DNA from: an uncultured Alphaproteobacteria bacterium
Lineage (GTDB): Bacteria > Pseudomonadota > Alphaproteobacteria > UBA9655
Reading direction: 5' to 3'
Length of the DNA stretch: 54,774 nucleotides
Assembly: GCA_937967795.1 (NCBI GenBank)
Contig: CALBSK010000027.1
Coordinates: forward strand, 1-54,774
Below, piece by piece: positions 26,407 to 35,630 of the stretch. Every line of letters begins with the position of its first letter. Positions within the stretch are counted from its first letter, which is position 1. The position numbers and the translations under genes are program-made. The notes beneath the pieces were generated by a model. The model was not told where the DNA came from and searched no databases. It was given only the letters and a program-made list of their open reading frames with translations.

Positions 26407-27320
26407 GTGTGGTAGCGGCCGACAAGGCCATAATCCAGCTGGTGGAAGTCCAGCCGCGACAATTGTCCGATTCAGTCGTGTAGCGATACCACAGCTTGGA
26501 AAGGTAACGATCCGAGCATTGCGTGGTGTATAAGGCCTGGCTGCCGAGGGGGAGACTCCTCTGGTAGGTGCAATCGGAAGGTCGAGCAAGTATGGAGGTC
26601 TGAACATTAGAGAATGACTGCAGCCTCGAGATCGACGCCCTATGGAAGTTGCATTGTAGGGGGATTTCGCAAGCCGAATCACTACCTCAGATGATGAGGT
26701 CGATGTGTTTGAGGAAGAAACGGACAAAAGCACTCAGATAGAGCGACGGGGTAAGGGTCCAGACAACCATACAAGGATTACGGAGATAACGTCGGGAAGG
26801 TCCACCATTCACAGGGGCTAACAGCAACCTGCAAAGACTACTCAGAATAGGTAAGACGAAGCTGAGGAGAGAACGATGGACTGGCGCATGAGTTCGTAAG
26901 AGCGATGAGGGGAGGGTAATGCCTCTCTAAATAATGGGAAACATTATTTCCTGAAGGGTAACGCCTGGAAGGAGCAAAGGAACTCTCGGTGCTTAGCGGC
27001 CATAAAGTGGTCACAACTACGGAACTCGGTGTCCGAGAAAGGATGATGTCCAAAATATGGCGAGGTGTGGAGCAAACCAACAGGAGGAGGGGTGTATACG
27101 AGTTAGCGTTTAAGCTTCACTGTTGTTTGGGAAGGCTCAGTAAGGAAAGCTAAGATCGCCAACCGGACTCGGGAAAACCGACCGTCCGGGATGAAAAGGG
27201 GGCTTCGAGGAAACGTAAAACGAAGGGAGCCGGATTGAGGTCCTCAACGAAAGGAGAGGATAAACCACCGGACCCTAAGGTTGTTGCGCGCCTCGATTCT
27301 ACCCGACTTTTTAGACAGGA
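26407..27320 (+). mobile_element. Structured non-coding region, possible ORF-less or 3'-truncated group II intron
   Basis: About 900 bases that are more GC-rich than their surroundings and have no plausible gene on either strand (short frames on both strands only). It begins GTGTGG, matching the GUGYG 5' end of group II introns, directly after a perfect hairpin, the site preferred by group IIC introns. Early sequence AGCTGGTGGAAGTCCAGCC, several GGTAAC/GGTAAG tracts and many local hairpins resemble intron domain I. No reverse transcriptase and no recognisable domain V were found, so it would be a fragment. rRNA, RNase P RNA and tmRNA were considered and do not fit. Confidence 0.4.
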
Positions 27321-27483
27321 GCTTTATGCTTCACGAGACATTCTCCTCTATTTCAGGGCGCAATTACAGCATGGGATGAATCTTAATTTATGACAATTTG
27401 TATTCCTATCGTCCTGATTAGATACTTTAGGAAGTGAAAAGAGTATTTTTTAGAAAAAATGGGAAAATTTTTAAATATTCTTA

Positions 27484-27531
27484 TTGACATCGTGTTCCTA
27501 TTTATGACACCTTTGTTTCTATAATAAAAAT
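27484..27531 (+). promoter_or_regulatory. Promoter block shared with the ctlX-like gene
   Basis: TGACA occurs at 27485-27489 and 27505-27509, exactly 20 bp apart, within TTGACATCGTGTTCCT and TATGACACCTTTGTTTC, and is followed by TATAAT at 27520. The same arrangement, with the same 20-bp spacing and similar distance to the ATG, lies before the ctlX-like gene at 43398-43446. A shared regulator binding direct repeats two helical turns apart is inferred. Confidence 0.55.
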
Positions 27532-27573
27532 ATCTTATCTTTACAAAAATAAATCTACAGGAGGAAATAAAGT

Positions 27574-29550
27574 ATGAATTTTCGAACAAAGATAGCCACA
27601 TCTACATCTATTTTTATTTTTGGGTCTATGTTAACCACCAATCTTTTTGCAATGGAACATGACGAGGATAAGTTTAATAAAGGTCGTATGCCCACAGCTA
27701 AATCGGCAGGGTCTTCTAGCAGCGTTCATATTCCACCTCTCGATGAGCAATTCTCGAAAGCCGTGGGTAATGTATTTGTCGAGATAGGTTTAGATAAAGA
27801 TCTTGGGCAAGTAATCTATTCTCTTCGTCCAGAAGTAGATTTCCAATGCAACGGAGCTCTAAAAGGTGCTAAAGGAGGAAATCGTGTTGAACTTTTTAAC
27901 AAATTAAAAGAGGGAATAGAAAAAGTTGATATAATTTCAGAGGTAAGTATTAGTGATAAAGGACATATAAATATTTTTGCAAAAGATGAAGTATTAGCAT
28001 CTTATGCAAATTATATGCTTCACGATGGTAAATTGGGTGTACATCCTAATAAACCTGTTCAAAAAGTGGTACTTGATTACGGAGGGCCGAATGTTGCAAA
28101 GTCCATGCACGTTGGGCATTTAAGATCTTCCGTTGTTGGAGATGCTTTAAAGAGAATACTTCGTTTTATGGGAGACGAGGTAATCGGTGATATTCATTTA
28201 GGAGATTGGGGACTTCATATAGGAATGGTTATCAATGGAATAAAAAAAACACACCCAGATCTTCCTTATTTTAAGGAAAACTATGACAAATCTATCCCAT
28301 GCGGCCCAGTTGTTACAATTAAAGACTTAGAAGAAATATATCCGAGAGAAGCCGCACTTTGTAAAGCTGATAAGAATGACACGGAAGCGCGTCAACAAGC
28401 TGCTAAAGATGAGCGTCAACAAGCTCGCGATATAACGGCTCGACTTCAAGAAGGACATCCTGGCTACACAGCCCTGTGGGAGCATATTGTTGATGTTTCA
28501 GTGACTGATTTAAAAAAGAACTATCAGAAATTAGGAATAGGTTTTGATCTTTGGCTAGGAGAAAGTAGCGTTAATGATCGTATCCCCCAGATTGTCAAAC
28601 GTGCCAATGAAAAAGGTATCACCATTGTTAAAGACGGAGCAACGGTTATACCTGTAAAGGAAAAAGGTGATAAAACCGATATGCCTGATGTTGTACTTGT
28701 TAAATCAAATGGAGGATATACATATCAAACAACAGATATTGCAACAATTGAAGATCGAATACAAAAAATTAATCCAACCTGGATTCTTTATGTCGTTGAT
28801 CAAAGACAAGGGCTTCACTTTCAACAAGTTTTTAGAGCTGTTCGTAAGTTAGGTCTAGTTGGTGAAAATGTTCAATTAGACCATGCCGGGTTTGGCACTA
28901 TAAATGGAAAAGATGGTAAGCCTTTCAAGACGCGTTCAGGCGATGTCGTGAAGTTAGAAGACCTTATTACGATGTCTAGAGACAGCGCGCTCAAAATTAT
29001 AAAGAACCGCTCTGCATCAACTGACATAGACGAGGAAAAAACTCACTTTGAAGAAGATGAACTCAATCAGATTGCAAACTATGTTGGGTTATCAGCTGTT
29101 AAATTTACAGATCTAAGCCACGAGAGAACCTCTGATTATATTTTTGATATGGATAAAGTAACATCCTTTCACGGAGATACCGGCCCTTACATACTTTATA
29201 CAGGCGTGAGAATCAAATCTGTTCTTCAAAATGCTGGTAAATTAAAAGAGGAAGAAGCTGAAGAAAAGGTTGCAGTTCCTTTAGAAGCTGAGGAACGAAA
29301 GCTTATATTGACCTTGTCTCATTTACCAAAAGCCTTAAATCAAGCTTATGCTGAAAGGTCTCCAACACGTGTGGCCCAGTATTCTCTAGATACCGCTAAA
29401 AGCTTTAACCAGTTTTATAAAGCTTGTCCTGTAGTAGATAAGAAGCAGGGAACAGTGTCTACATCACGACGTGCGTTAGCTAAACTTACATTGAAAAGTT
29501 TAGAAACAACACTTGATCTTTTAGGTATAAAAATTCCTGAGCGTATGTAA
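27574..29550 (+). CDS. argS: Arginyl-tRNA synthetase with N-terminal signal peptide (copy 1)
   Basis: Class I synthetase that joins arginine to tRNA-Arg. A 26-residue signal peptide ends LTTNLFA and is followed by MEHDED and a low-complexity linker to about residue 50. The synthetase then runs to the C terminus: additional N-terminal domain, HIGH box in KSMHVGHLRSSVVGD, HLGDWGLHIGM, the ArgRS form of the KMSKS loop KPFKTRSGDVVKLEDL, and the DALR anticodon-binding domain (PTRVAQYSLDTAKSFNQFYK). All catalytic boxes look intact. ArgRS is normally cytoplasmic, so export is highly unusual. AGGAGG precedes the ATG. A second copy lies at 47378-49330. Confidence 0.92.
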   Translation: MNFRTKIATSTSIFIFGSMLTTNLFAMEHDEDKFNKGRMPTAKSAGSSSSVHIPPLDEQFSKAVGNVFVEIGLDKDLGQVIYSLRPEVDFQCNGALKGAKGGNRVELFNKLKEGIEKVDIISEVSISDKGHINIFAKDEVLASYANYMLHDGKLGVHPNKPVQKVVLDYGGPNVAKSMHVGHLRSSVVGDALKRILRFMGDEVIGDIHLGDWGLHIGMVINGIKKTHPDLPYFKENYDKSIPCGPVVTIKDLEEIYPREAALCKADKNDTEARQQAAKDERQQARDITARLQEGHPGYTALWEHIVDVSVTDLKKNYQKLGIGFDLWLGESSVNDRIPQIVKRANEKGITIVKDGATVIPVKEKGDKTDMPDVVLVKSNGGYTYQTTDIATIEDRIQKINPTWILYVVDQRQGLHFQQVFRAVRKLGLVGENVQLDHAGFGTINGKDGKPFKTRSGDVVKLEDLITMSRDSALKIIKNRSASTDIDEEKTHFEEDELNQIANYVGLSAVKFTDLSHERTSDYIFDMDKVTSFHGDTGPYILYTGVRIKSVLQNAGKLKEEEAEEKVAVPLEAEERKLILTLSHLPKALNQAYAERSPTRVAQYSLDTAKSFNQFYKACPVVDKKQGTVSTSRRALAKLTLKSLETTLDLLGIKIPERM

Positions 29551-29610
29551 GTAATTGACTACACGCTCAGTGGTTTTTATTCGTTAAAGCAAACTCAAAA
29601 ATCTCTCAGA

Positions 29611-29635
29611 AAGGGGCCGGTGAGCCCCTTTTTTT
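29611..29635 (+). terminator. Rho-independent terminator after argS copy 1
   Basis: Stem AAGGGGC (29611-29617) and GCCCCTT (29624-29630) with loop CGGTGA, followed by a run of T to 29635. It is 60 bases beyond the argS stop codon. The remaining bases to 29897 hold no gene. Confidence 0.9.
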
Positions 29636-29897
29636 CAATCTCTACAAAAATCCACTAATACAACTTTCTATATTGTAATGAAGCCGCTGCAAAAGGGTGA
29701 GCGCGAAGGAGTTAAAAGGGGTTGATCAATTTTTTGGATGAAAGGGATAATTAAAGTGACAAGGCTCACCCTCATCTTAACATATCTCTCTTACTTCTGC
29801 AGTACCTTCTATGAATCAAGGTTTTTTTTGACGAAAAGGAACTTTATCTTTAGTCTTTAATCTTCAATCAACACATTACATAGGGGACTGTAAAACC

Positions 29898-30995
29898 ATG
29901 AAAGCGTTAAAGGCACTCATCATTTCAACAGTTTTATTTCTAAGTTTACGTTATCAAGCCTCTGCAATGGATTCTAAAGACGTTGATCCGGACTCCGCCC
30001 GCATAACAACAGTGTTTTCAGATCTTCCCCTAGAACTCCGAGAATACATTTTTTCCTTTCTGACACGTCAAAATGACTTTTGGAGTGCTTCAAGAGTTTC
30101 ACAAGATTGGAGGAAAATCGCCCATAAATTGAGAGAAGAGAAGACTCTCAATTTAAAGAGACGAAATTTAGAGAACAAAGACTTTCAAGCTCTTCTGGAT
30201 ATTCCTTTCGCTTGTCTGAGCTTGGATGATTGTCGGTTGGGATCGCAAGAGGTTCTCATTCTCTCACGGTCCTCCAGAATTAAGGGTTTATCTTTATCCT
30301 ACAATAACATCGGGGATGGGGGAGCTAAAAATATCGCAATGGGTAATCTCCTCGCCCTTACTTACCTGAATTTGGAGAGAACCAGCATCGGGGTTGCAGG
30401 AGCTAAAGTCATCGCAACAGGAAACTTTTCCTCTCTCACTTCTCTGAATTTGGCGAACAACAGCATCGGAGCTGCAGGGGCTGGAGACATCGCAACAGGC
30501 AACCTTACCTCTCTCTCCTCTCTGGATTTGAGGGGGAACAGAATCGGGAATGCGGGAGCTAGAAACATCGCAACGGGCAAGCTTACCTCTCTCACCTCCC
30601 TAAATTTGGAGAGTAACAGAATCGGGGATGCAGGAACCAGAGACATCGCAATGGGCACCTTTACCTCTCTCACCTTCCTGAATTTGAAGAACAACAGCAT
30701 GGGAGATACAGAAGCTAGGAACATCGCAACGGGCAATTTCATCGCTCTTATCTCTCTGAACTTGGAGTACAATAGCATAGGGGATGTAGGAGCTAGAGAC
30801 ATCGCAACGGGCAATCTTACCGCTCTCACCTCTCTGAATTTGAAGGACAACAGAATCGGGTATGCGGGAGCTAAAGACATCGCAACGGGCAATCTTACCG
30901 CTCTCACCTCTCTGAATTTGGAACACAACAACATAGGGGATGCAGGTCGAGAAGCTTTGAAGAATTTTATGAAAAATCGAGAACTCAAACTCTAA
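29898..30995 (+). CDS. Exported F-box / leucine-rich-repeat protein
   Basis: A 365-residue protein with a signal peptide ending QASA followed by MDSKD. An F-box-like segment LPLELREYIFSFLTRQNDFW...RVSQDWRKIA spans about residues 41-75. From about 100 to the end are ribonuclease-inhibitor/CC-type LRRs of 24 residues with the consensus IGDAGARDIATGNLTSLTSL plus NLE.N. F-box plus LRR is the eukaryotic substrate-receptor design of SCF ubiquitin ligases, so a host-directed role is likely. The DNA repeats are nearly identical (72 bp units), implying recent expansion or gene conversion. Long antisense frames over the repeats are shadows. Confidence 0.88.
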   Translation: MKALKALIISTVLFLSLRYQASAMDSKDVDPDSARITTVFSDLPLELREYIFSFLTRQNDFWSASRVSQDWRKIAHKLREEKTLNLKRRNLENKDFQALLDIPFACLSLDDCRLGSQEVLILSRSSRIKGLSLSYNNIGDGGAKNIAMGNLLALTYLNLERTSIGVAGAKVIATGNFSSLTSLNLANNSIGAAGAGDIATGNLTSLSSLDLRGNRIGNAGARNIATGKLTSLTSLNLESNRIGDAGTRDIAMGTFTSLTFLNLKNNSMGDTEARNIATGNFIALISLNLEYNSIGDVGARDIATGNLTALTSLNLKDNRIGYAGAKDIATGNLTALTSLNLEHNNIGDAGREALKNFMKNRELKL

Positions 30996-31675
30996 GGCCA
31001 AGCCAAACCGAATCGAGTAGGGGGACCCTGCAGAGTGACATACGGCATCTTGCATGGCAGAGGTAAATCCCAGGGAACATTTGTGTTGATGAACGTTACT
31101 CGAGACAATAAGTCCTAAGACAATTTGGACAAAGCATTTTATTCTTGCCAAGTTCCAGGGTAATAAGATTCTCTATTAATAGAGAAAGACGGTAAGATTC
31201 AATATAGCTTTTTCTTTCTTTTTGTTTATAGCCAAGCTAAAGATCTAAAACTTTATGAATCTTGTCGTTGCCTTTCTTTAAATCTTATAAAATTGTCCGG
31301 TAGGGAGGTTTACAGCTTCAAAAACTTTATGAATGGCAGACAATCAAGAAATTCATAAAAATTCCAGCAATTTTTTTGTAAAAAGCCTTGCATGAGTATT
31401 GTTGTTTCTGCTAAAAAGGTTGTTATTAAATTAATTTATGTTTATAAAAAGAAATTTTTTATAAGCTATAAGAAAAAATAATATGAGTTCGCGGCCCAAA
31501 ATAAAAAGTTTCTTAACAATAGCTCTTTCCAGAGCGCGGGTTTTTGTTATGAAAACGCAAGATTAGCCTCAAACATTTGGGTAAATGAAAGGAGTTGAAA
31601 ATATATTTTTATCAACAAGCAAAAATTATTACATTAAAAAAAATGAGAAAATTTAACAACACAGAAGGAGTTTTT
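30996..31675. other. Gene-free interval with an 18-bp palindrome
   Basis: About 680 bases between the F-box/LRR gene and the alaX-like gene. TTCTCTATTAATAGAGAA at 31169-31186 is a perfect palindrome. A weak hairpin GCTCT/AGAGC near 31523-31537 followed by GCGGGTTTTTG could end transcription. No coding sequence with a plausible start was found. Confidence 0.45.
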
Positions 31676-32512
31676 ATGCAGAAGAAATTAATTTTTTATG
31701 CTTTTTTATTTACGACCTCAATAAAAGCAGGCGAGGCTATGGAAGTTATAGATGAGTCGAGTGAACATGTTCCCTCAATTTCACAATCAAATACGAAATT
31801 ATTATACCTCTATGATACATACAACGGTGAACATAGTAGCAAAATTATAAGGAAAGGGAGTGACCAAAAAAAAGGGAATTTTTTTATACTTGATGAGACA
31901 ATATTTTATCCTCAAGGAGGAGGGCAACCATCGGATACGGGTGTATTTGTTATTAATGACAAATCATACAATGTTTCATTTGCATCTTCAGTCGAGGGAG
32001 TTGTTCATCATTATATAGAGGGAGACATATCAAATGTTGAAGTTGGGCAGGTTGCTTTATTGAAGATTAATATGGAAAAACGCCTTCTCCATGCCAAGAT
32101 TCATACTGGTGGCCATCTTTTAGAAGGTGTCCTTGAAAAATTTGCTCCTGAGCTCGTAGGCTTTAAAGGGTATCATTTTCCAGAAGGGCCTAGTGTAGAA
32201 TTTAAAGGCAAGCTGACAAGTCTTTCGAATACTCAGTTGATAGAACAGGTTAACCTTTCTTTAAAAGAAATGATATTGAAAAAACATGACGTAATTGTTA
32301 AAGAAGTTGATTTAGAAGGTTTAAAAAAACTTTGTGGGAATAGCGATGTGCCTCTCAACGACAACACAGCAAGAATAGTTACGATAGACAAATTCAAACC
32401 TATACCGTGTGGGGGAACACATATAAAAAACCTATCTGAATTAAAATCAGTGAGCATAAGGAAAGTTCAGAATAACAAAGGTAATACTAAAATAAGCTAT
32501 ATAGCTAATTAA
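31676..32512 (+). CDS. Exported AlaX-like alanyl-tRNA editing protein
   Basis: AlaX proteins hydrolyse mischarged Ser- or Gly-tRNA-Ala. The 278-residue protein has a signal peptide (LIFYAFLFTTSIKAGEA) followed by MEVIDESSE. The editing domain shows FYPQGGGQPSDTG, the zinc ligands of AKIHTGGHLLEG (HxxxH) and CGGTHIKNLSEL (CxxxH). A complete alanyl-tRNA synthetase core is absent, so it is a free-standing editing module. Start 31676 is chosen for its AGAAGGAG site; the frame open from 31595 lacks one. Exporting a tRNA-editing enzyme is very unusual. The downstream oxygenase gene follows by 95 bases. Confidence 0.88.
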   Translation: MQKKLIFYAFLFTTSIKAGEAMEVIDESSEHVPSISQSNTKLLYLYDTYNGEHSSKIIRKGSDQKKGNFFILDETIFYPQGGGQPSDTGVFVINDKSYNVSFASSVEGVVHHYIEGDISNVEVGQVALLKINMEKRLLHAKIHTGGHLLEGVLEKFAPELVGFKGYHFPEGPSVEFKGKLTSLSNTQLIEQVNLSLKEMILKKHDVIVKEVDLEGLKKLCGNSDVPLNDNTARIVTIDKFKPIPCGGTHIKNLSELKSVSIRKVQNNKGNTKISYIAN

Positions 32513-32607
32513 ATTACTTTTAGCTTACTATTTTCAGTATTGTATTTCAAGAAAAAATGTTGAAATAAAAAAGAATTCTTGTTGCCTTTGCAGGGAGTAC
32601 AAAAATA

Positions 32608-34302
32608 GTGAATATATTTTATTTTAATAATGTAGCAAGAGAGGACGCGGAATCCTCTCACTATAAGAATGTAGATGATGTTTTACATAAGCTAACACAG
32701 CCAGTTTTAAATTATGAAGATTGCATTTCTTCAACAAATCTTGATTTAAACACACTTGATGCTTACTCCCTCATCGTCATGCTTCATCATGATTTTATTA
32801 TTCCTCAATTATTTGATTCAGACCAACTCGAGAAATTAAAAACTTATGTGGAGAAGGGAGGGGCTTTATTAATAAGTCTCTCTCAAACAGCCCATACGGC
32901 AACGCGAGCACTTCTCGAAATCTTTGGGATTTCGTACTTTGTAGATAAAATTCTCAGGCAAAATCCAGCTTTTCCATGGATGTTATCTTCACAACTTATT
33001 CTTTCTAATTCTAATAAAGACCTACCGTTTAATGATGTTCTTATTCATGATTCTGGATATCTCATAAGTAAAGATAAACCTTTTTTATTGGAATATAATG
33101 GTAAAGGGATTGCTTATTTAGAGAAATTTGGGAGTGGAAAAATAGGAATAATTGCGGATACAAAAATAATTGCCCCAGGCCATATCGGCGCTAAAGATAA
33201 TTACGTTTTGTTTTTGTATATGATGAGCCAGCTACTAAAGTTATCCCTAAATACAGAGCACATAAAACAAAGTGAAGCTCTTCTCCTACAGCCATTGTCC
33301 AGTGAAATGATTTCGACGCTTCCATTTGACGAATCTATTATTGACTGTTCTGAGCATAGAGAATTTTTAAAAACTCTTTCAGAAAAAATTCTCTCACATC
33401 CATATGTAGAGAGAGAAAAATTCATCTTTGAAGCCTCCTTGCTATTTGACGAGTTTCCAAAGGTTCTTCGTGAAAAAATAAAGAAATTTAAGAATGCCCC
33501 TAATAAAAATGGATTTATAGCATTAAGAGGATTACCTCCCGATGAGAATTTAATAAAGACACCCATAAAACCAGAAGAGCCTCCCTTAAAGCAAACGTTT
33601 AGAAGTGAATTTTTTTTGGCGGCATTTGGATCTTCATTGGGAGATGTATTCACGTTTATTCAAGAAAAAGGGGGAGCGATGTATCAAAATATCTTTCCGA
33701 CTCCCCTTAATACATATAATATTTCTTCAGAAAGTTCTAAAATTTATTTAGATTTTCATACAGAGATTGCCTTTCACCCCGTCACGACAGATTATTTGTT
33801 ACTATATTGCTTGCGTAGCGATCATGAAAAAACGGCTGGAACGCTTGTTTTTTCTATTCAAAATCTTCTTCCGTGTATGCCAAGACGTTATTACGATGTC
33901 TTATTTGAGGAAGTTTTTCAGACAGGAATAGATTATTCCTTTGGAAGCCCTAATGGAGAAAAGGCAAACGGACCTATAGTGAGTATCCTTTCAGGAGAGA
34001 GAACAAATCCTTACTTTAGATGTGATTTTGACTTAATGGTTGGTCTAACGCCCTTAGCTCAAGAAGCATTCGACTATTTGCGTGAACATTCGTTAAAAGT
34101 TAGCCATACAATTAACTTAAGTGCTGGAGACTTATTAATCATTGATAATAATAGAGCAATGCATGGTCGGACTCCGTTTTCTGCACGCTATGATGGGTAC
34201 GATCGTTGGCTTCAACGAACTTTAGTATCAAGAGATTTGTCATCACACAAACGTTCTTTACCAATTCATGACAGAACCATCACCTTACAATTTGCGGTGT
34301 AA
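32608..34302 (+). CDS. Fe(II)/2-oxoglutarate amino-acid hydroxylase (VioC/AsnO-like) with N-terminal amidotransferase-like domain
   Basis: The C-terminal half (about residues 260-564) belongs to the clavaminate synthase/TauD-like group: DFHTEIAFHPVTTDYLLLYC gives the HxE iron ligands (about 384), NNRAMHGRTPFSARYDGYDR gives the distal His (about 518), and RWLQRT the 2-oxoglutarate-binding Arg. This pattern is that of VioC-type arginine or AsnO-type asparagine beta-hydroxylases. The first 210 residues (YSLIVMLHHDF, YVEKGGALLISLSQTA, GSGKIGIIADT) resemble a ThuA/GATase-like domain. The start is GTG with AGGGAG upstream. There is no signal peptide. The substrate is inferred, not known. Confidence 0.82.
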   Translation: MNIFYFNNVAREDAESSHYKNVDDVLHKLTQPVLNYEDCISSTNLDLNTLDAYSLIVMLHHDFIIPQLFDSDQLEKLKTYVEKGGALLISLSQTAHTATRALLEIFGISYFVDKILRQNPAFPWMLSSQLILSNSNKDLPFNDVLIHDSGYLISKDKPFLLEYNGKGIAYLEKFGSGKIGIIADTKIIAPGHIGAKDNYVLFLYMMSQLLKLSLNTEHIKQSEALLLQPLSSEMISTLPFDESIIDCSEHREFLKTLSEKILSHPYVEREKFIFEASLLFDEFPKVLREKIKKFKNAPNKNGFIALRGLPPDENLIKTPIKPEEPPLKQTFRSEFFLAAFGSSLGDVFTFIQEKGGAMYQNIFPTPLNTYNISSESSKIYLDFHTEIAFHPVTTDYLLLYCLRSDHEKTAGTLVFSIQNLLPCMPRRYYDVLFEEVFQTGIDYSFGSPNGEKANGPIVSILSGERTNPYFRCDFDLMVGLTPLAQEAFDYLREHSLKVSHTINLSAGDLLIIDNNRAMHGRTPFSARYDGYDRWLQRTLVSRDLSSHKRSLPIHDRTITLQFAV

Positions 34303-34303
34303 T

Positions 34304-35191
34304 ATGGTTATATACTTAGGAATGGTTTCTGGGATTTTTGCAACGTTCTTATGGGCGCTTTTTCCGGCCCTTTGTAAGCTCGTATTAGTCAATCTCTCCC
34401 CTTACCAATTTTTGATCTTGAGGTATGGAATATCTTTTGGATTTTTAATGTTTTTATCCCCCAGAGTTTTTAAATACTTCCATAAAATTCCTATGTCTTC
34501 TTGGGCACTCATTTTTGTGATGGCTTCTCTTCATAATGCAACTCAGGCTTTGTGTTTAACGGAAGTTCCAGTTTTTTGGTATGTATTATTTTTTTCGTGC
34601 TCACCAATTTTAACCTATTTCTTATTTCCGGGCCATCGTCATTGTAGCAATTATGCATACTTATTTTTAGCTGTTCTTGGGACTTATGTATTTATAGATA
34701 TACAAACAATTCCCAATGCTCCTTCCGGGCTCTCACTCTTCTATTTATTTTTGAGTGTTGTAAGCTGGGCTTTTTTAACCCGTGTTATGATTGTTTTTCA
34801 TGAAATCTATACGGATTTTGAAGTTTCTTATATATTAAATGGAAGTAATTTTCTCATCGCAATTCTGCTTTTCTTTCTGTTTACTGAGGAGACTATATCA
34901 AATATCAATTGGAGTGAAACTATTACGCCTCTTGTTTTAATTAGTATAACCTCTCCTTTAGCCATTGTTCTCTTTTCGAAATCTTTAAGAATTGTTCCTA
35001 CTTTTTGTATTGCCTCTCAATACATTGAATTATTTTTTGGGCTCGTTATTGGATACGTTCTTTTCCAAGAAAGCCCTACCTCCTATCAAGTTTTAGGATC
35101 AGCCTTTATCATTGCTGCTCTCATTGGAACAACTAAGAGGACAATAAGGGAAAAATCGAGGCTGTCTCAAGATACTAGCTTGCAGATATAA
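34304..35191 (+). CDS. EamA/DMT-family transporter
   Basis: A 295-residue membrane protein with about ten hydrophobic segments in two homologous halves, as in EamA drug/metabolite transporters (for example MVSGIFATFLWALFPALCKL at the N terminus). Its ATG at 34304 starts 2 bases after the oxygenase stop codon, so the two are co-translated; an upstream in-frame start at 34268 would overlap. The pairing suggests export or uptake of the hydroxylated amino acid, by inference. Confidence 0.85.
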   Translation: MVIYLGMVSGIFATFLWALFPALCKLVLVNLSPYQFLILRYGISFGFLMFLSPRVFKYFHKIPMSSWALIFVMASLHNATQALCLTEVPVFWYVLFFSCSPILTYFLFPGHRHCSNYAYLFLAVLGTYVFIDIQTIPNAPSGLSLFYLFLSVVSWAFLTRVMIVFHEIYTDFEVSYILNGSNFLIAILLFFLFTEETISNINWSETITPLVLISITSPLAIVLFSKSLRIVPTFCIASQYIELFFGLVIGYVLFQESPTSYQVLGSAFIIAALIGTTKRTIREKSRLSQDTSLQI

Positions 35192-35225
35192 GTGATAAGA
35201 CCTGAAGGCAAAGAAACTTGTTAAC

Positions 35226-35480
35226 TTATAAGCTTATGATGTCCTTTATAGTTCGAATATTCACCAAATTTTTAACGAGCATGAGGCCCTTTTTAGGTTT
35301 TTCAATAGGTTGCTCCATTGCATCAATGATGATTTTTTCAATCTCTTCCTATCGTAAATGGCGTGTTCTTGAGGTTGCCATCACCTTTGCCACGATAGAT
35401 TCAAGGGTACAAATGTTTCGATACACTCGAGAATCATCGATACCAAAAAGAAAACCAATGAAAACTTTATAAAATTAGAA
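35226..35480 (-). pseudogene. IS5-family transposase remnant
   Basis: On the minus strand one frame gives DDSRVYRNICTLESIVAKVM, an in-frame stop at about 35353, then EEIEKIIIDAMEQPIEKPKK. The last part matches the start of the DDE domain of IS5-group transposases (IDATEQPIERPKK type), and the first part their helix-turn-helix. Upstream the frame is broken. The 35192-35630 interval holds only this remnant. Confidence 0.6.
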
Positions 35481-35630
35481 GAAAATGGTTTAAAAGAAAT
35501 AGAAGGTTCTATAAAACCACCACAATTATCCCAATTCTTATCCAAAAATTGATCAATCTCCTTTTTCAGCCCTTTCGGTCTCACCCTTTTGCAGCAGCTT
35601 CTAAATGGTCTACTACCCACTCATCTTATT

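Noticed and set aside
26392..27080. Short minus-strand frames of 80-113 codons
   Set aside because: Composition is serine/arginine/proline-biased, no starts with ribosome-binding sites, and they lie in structured non-coding sequence.
26407..27320. rRNA, RNase P RNA or tmRNA
   Set aside because: None of the conserved core sequences of these RNAs could be found.
29898..30995. Reading the LRR protein as a plain periplasmic scaffold
   Set aside because: The F-box-like segment and the eukaryotic-type LRR consensus make a host-directed role more likely, though untested.
30362..31151. Long antisense frames over the LRR gene
   Set aside because: They are shadows of the in-frame 72-bp repeats and repeat the same biased residues.
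32608..34302. Assigning the oxygenase firmly as an arginine hydroxylase
   Set aside because: VioC-like and asparagine-hydroxylase-like enzymes share these motifs; sequence alone does not decide the substrate.
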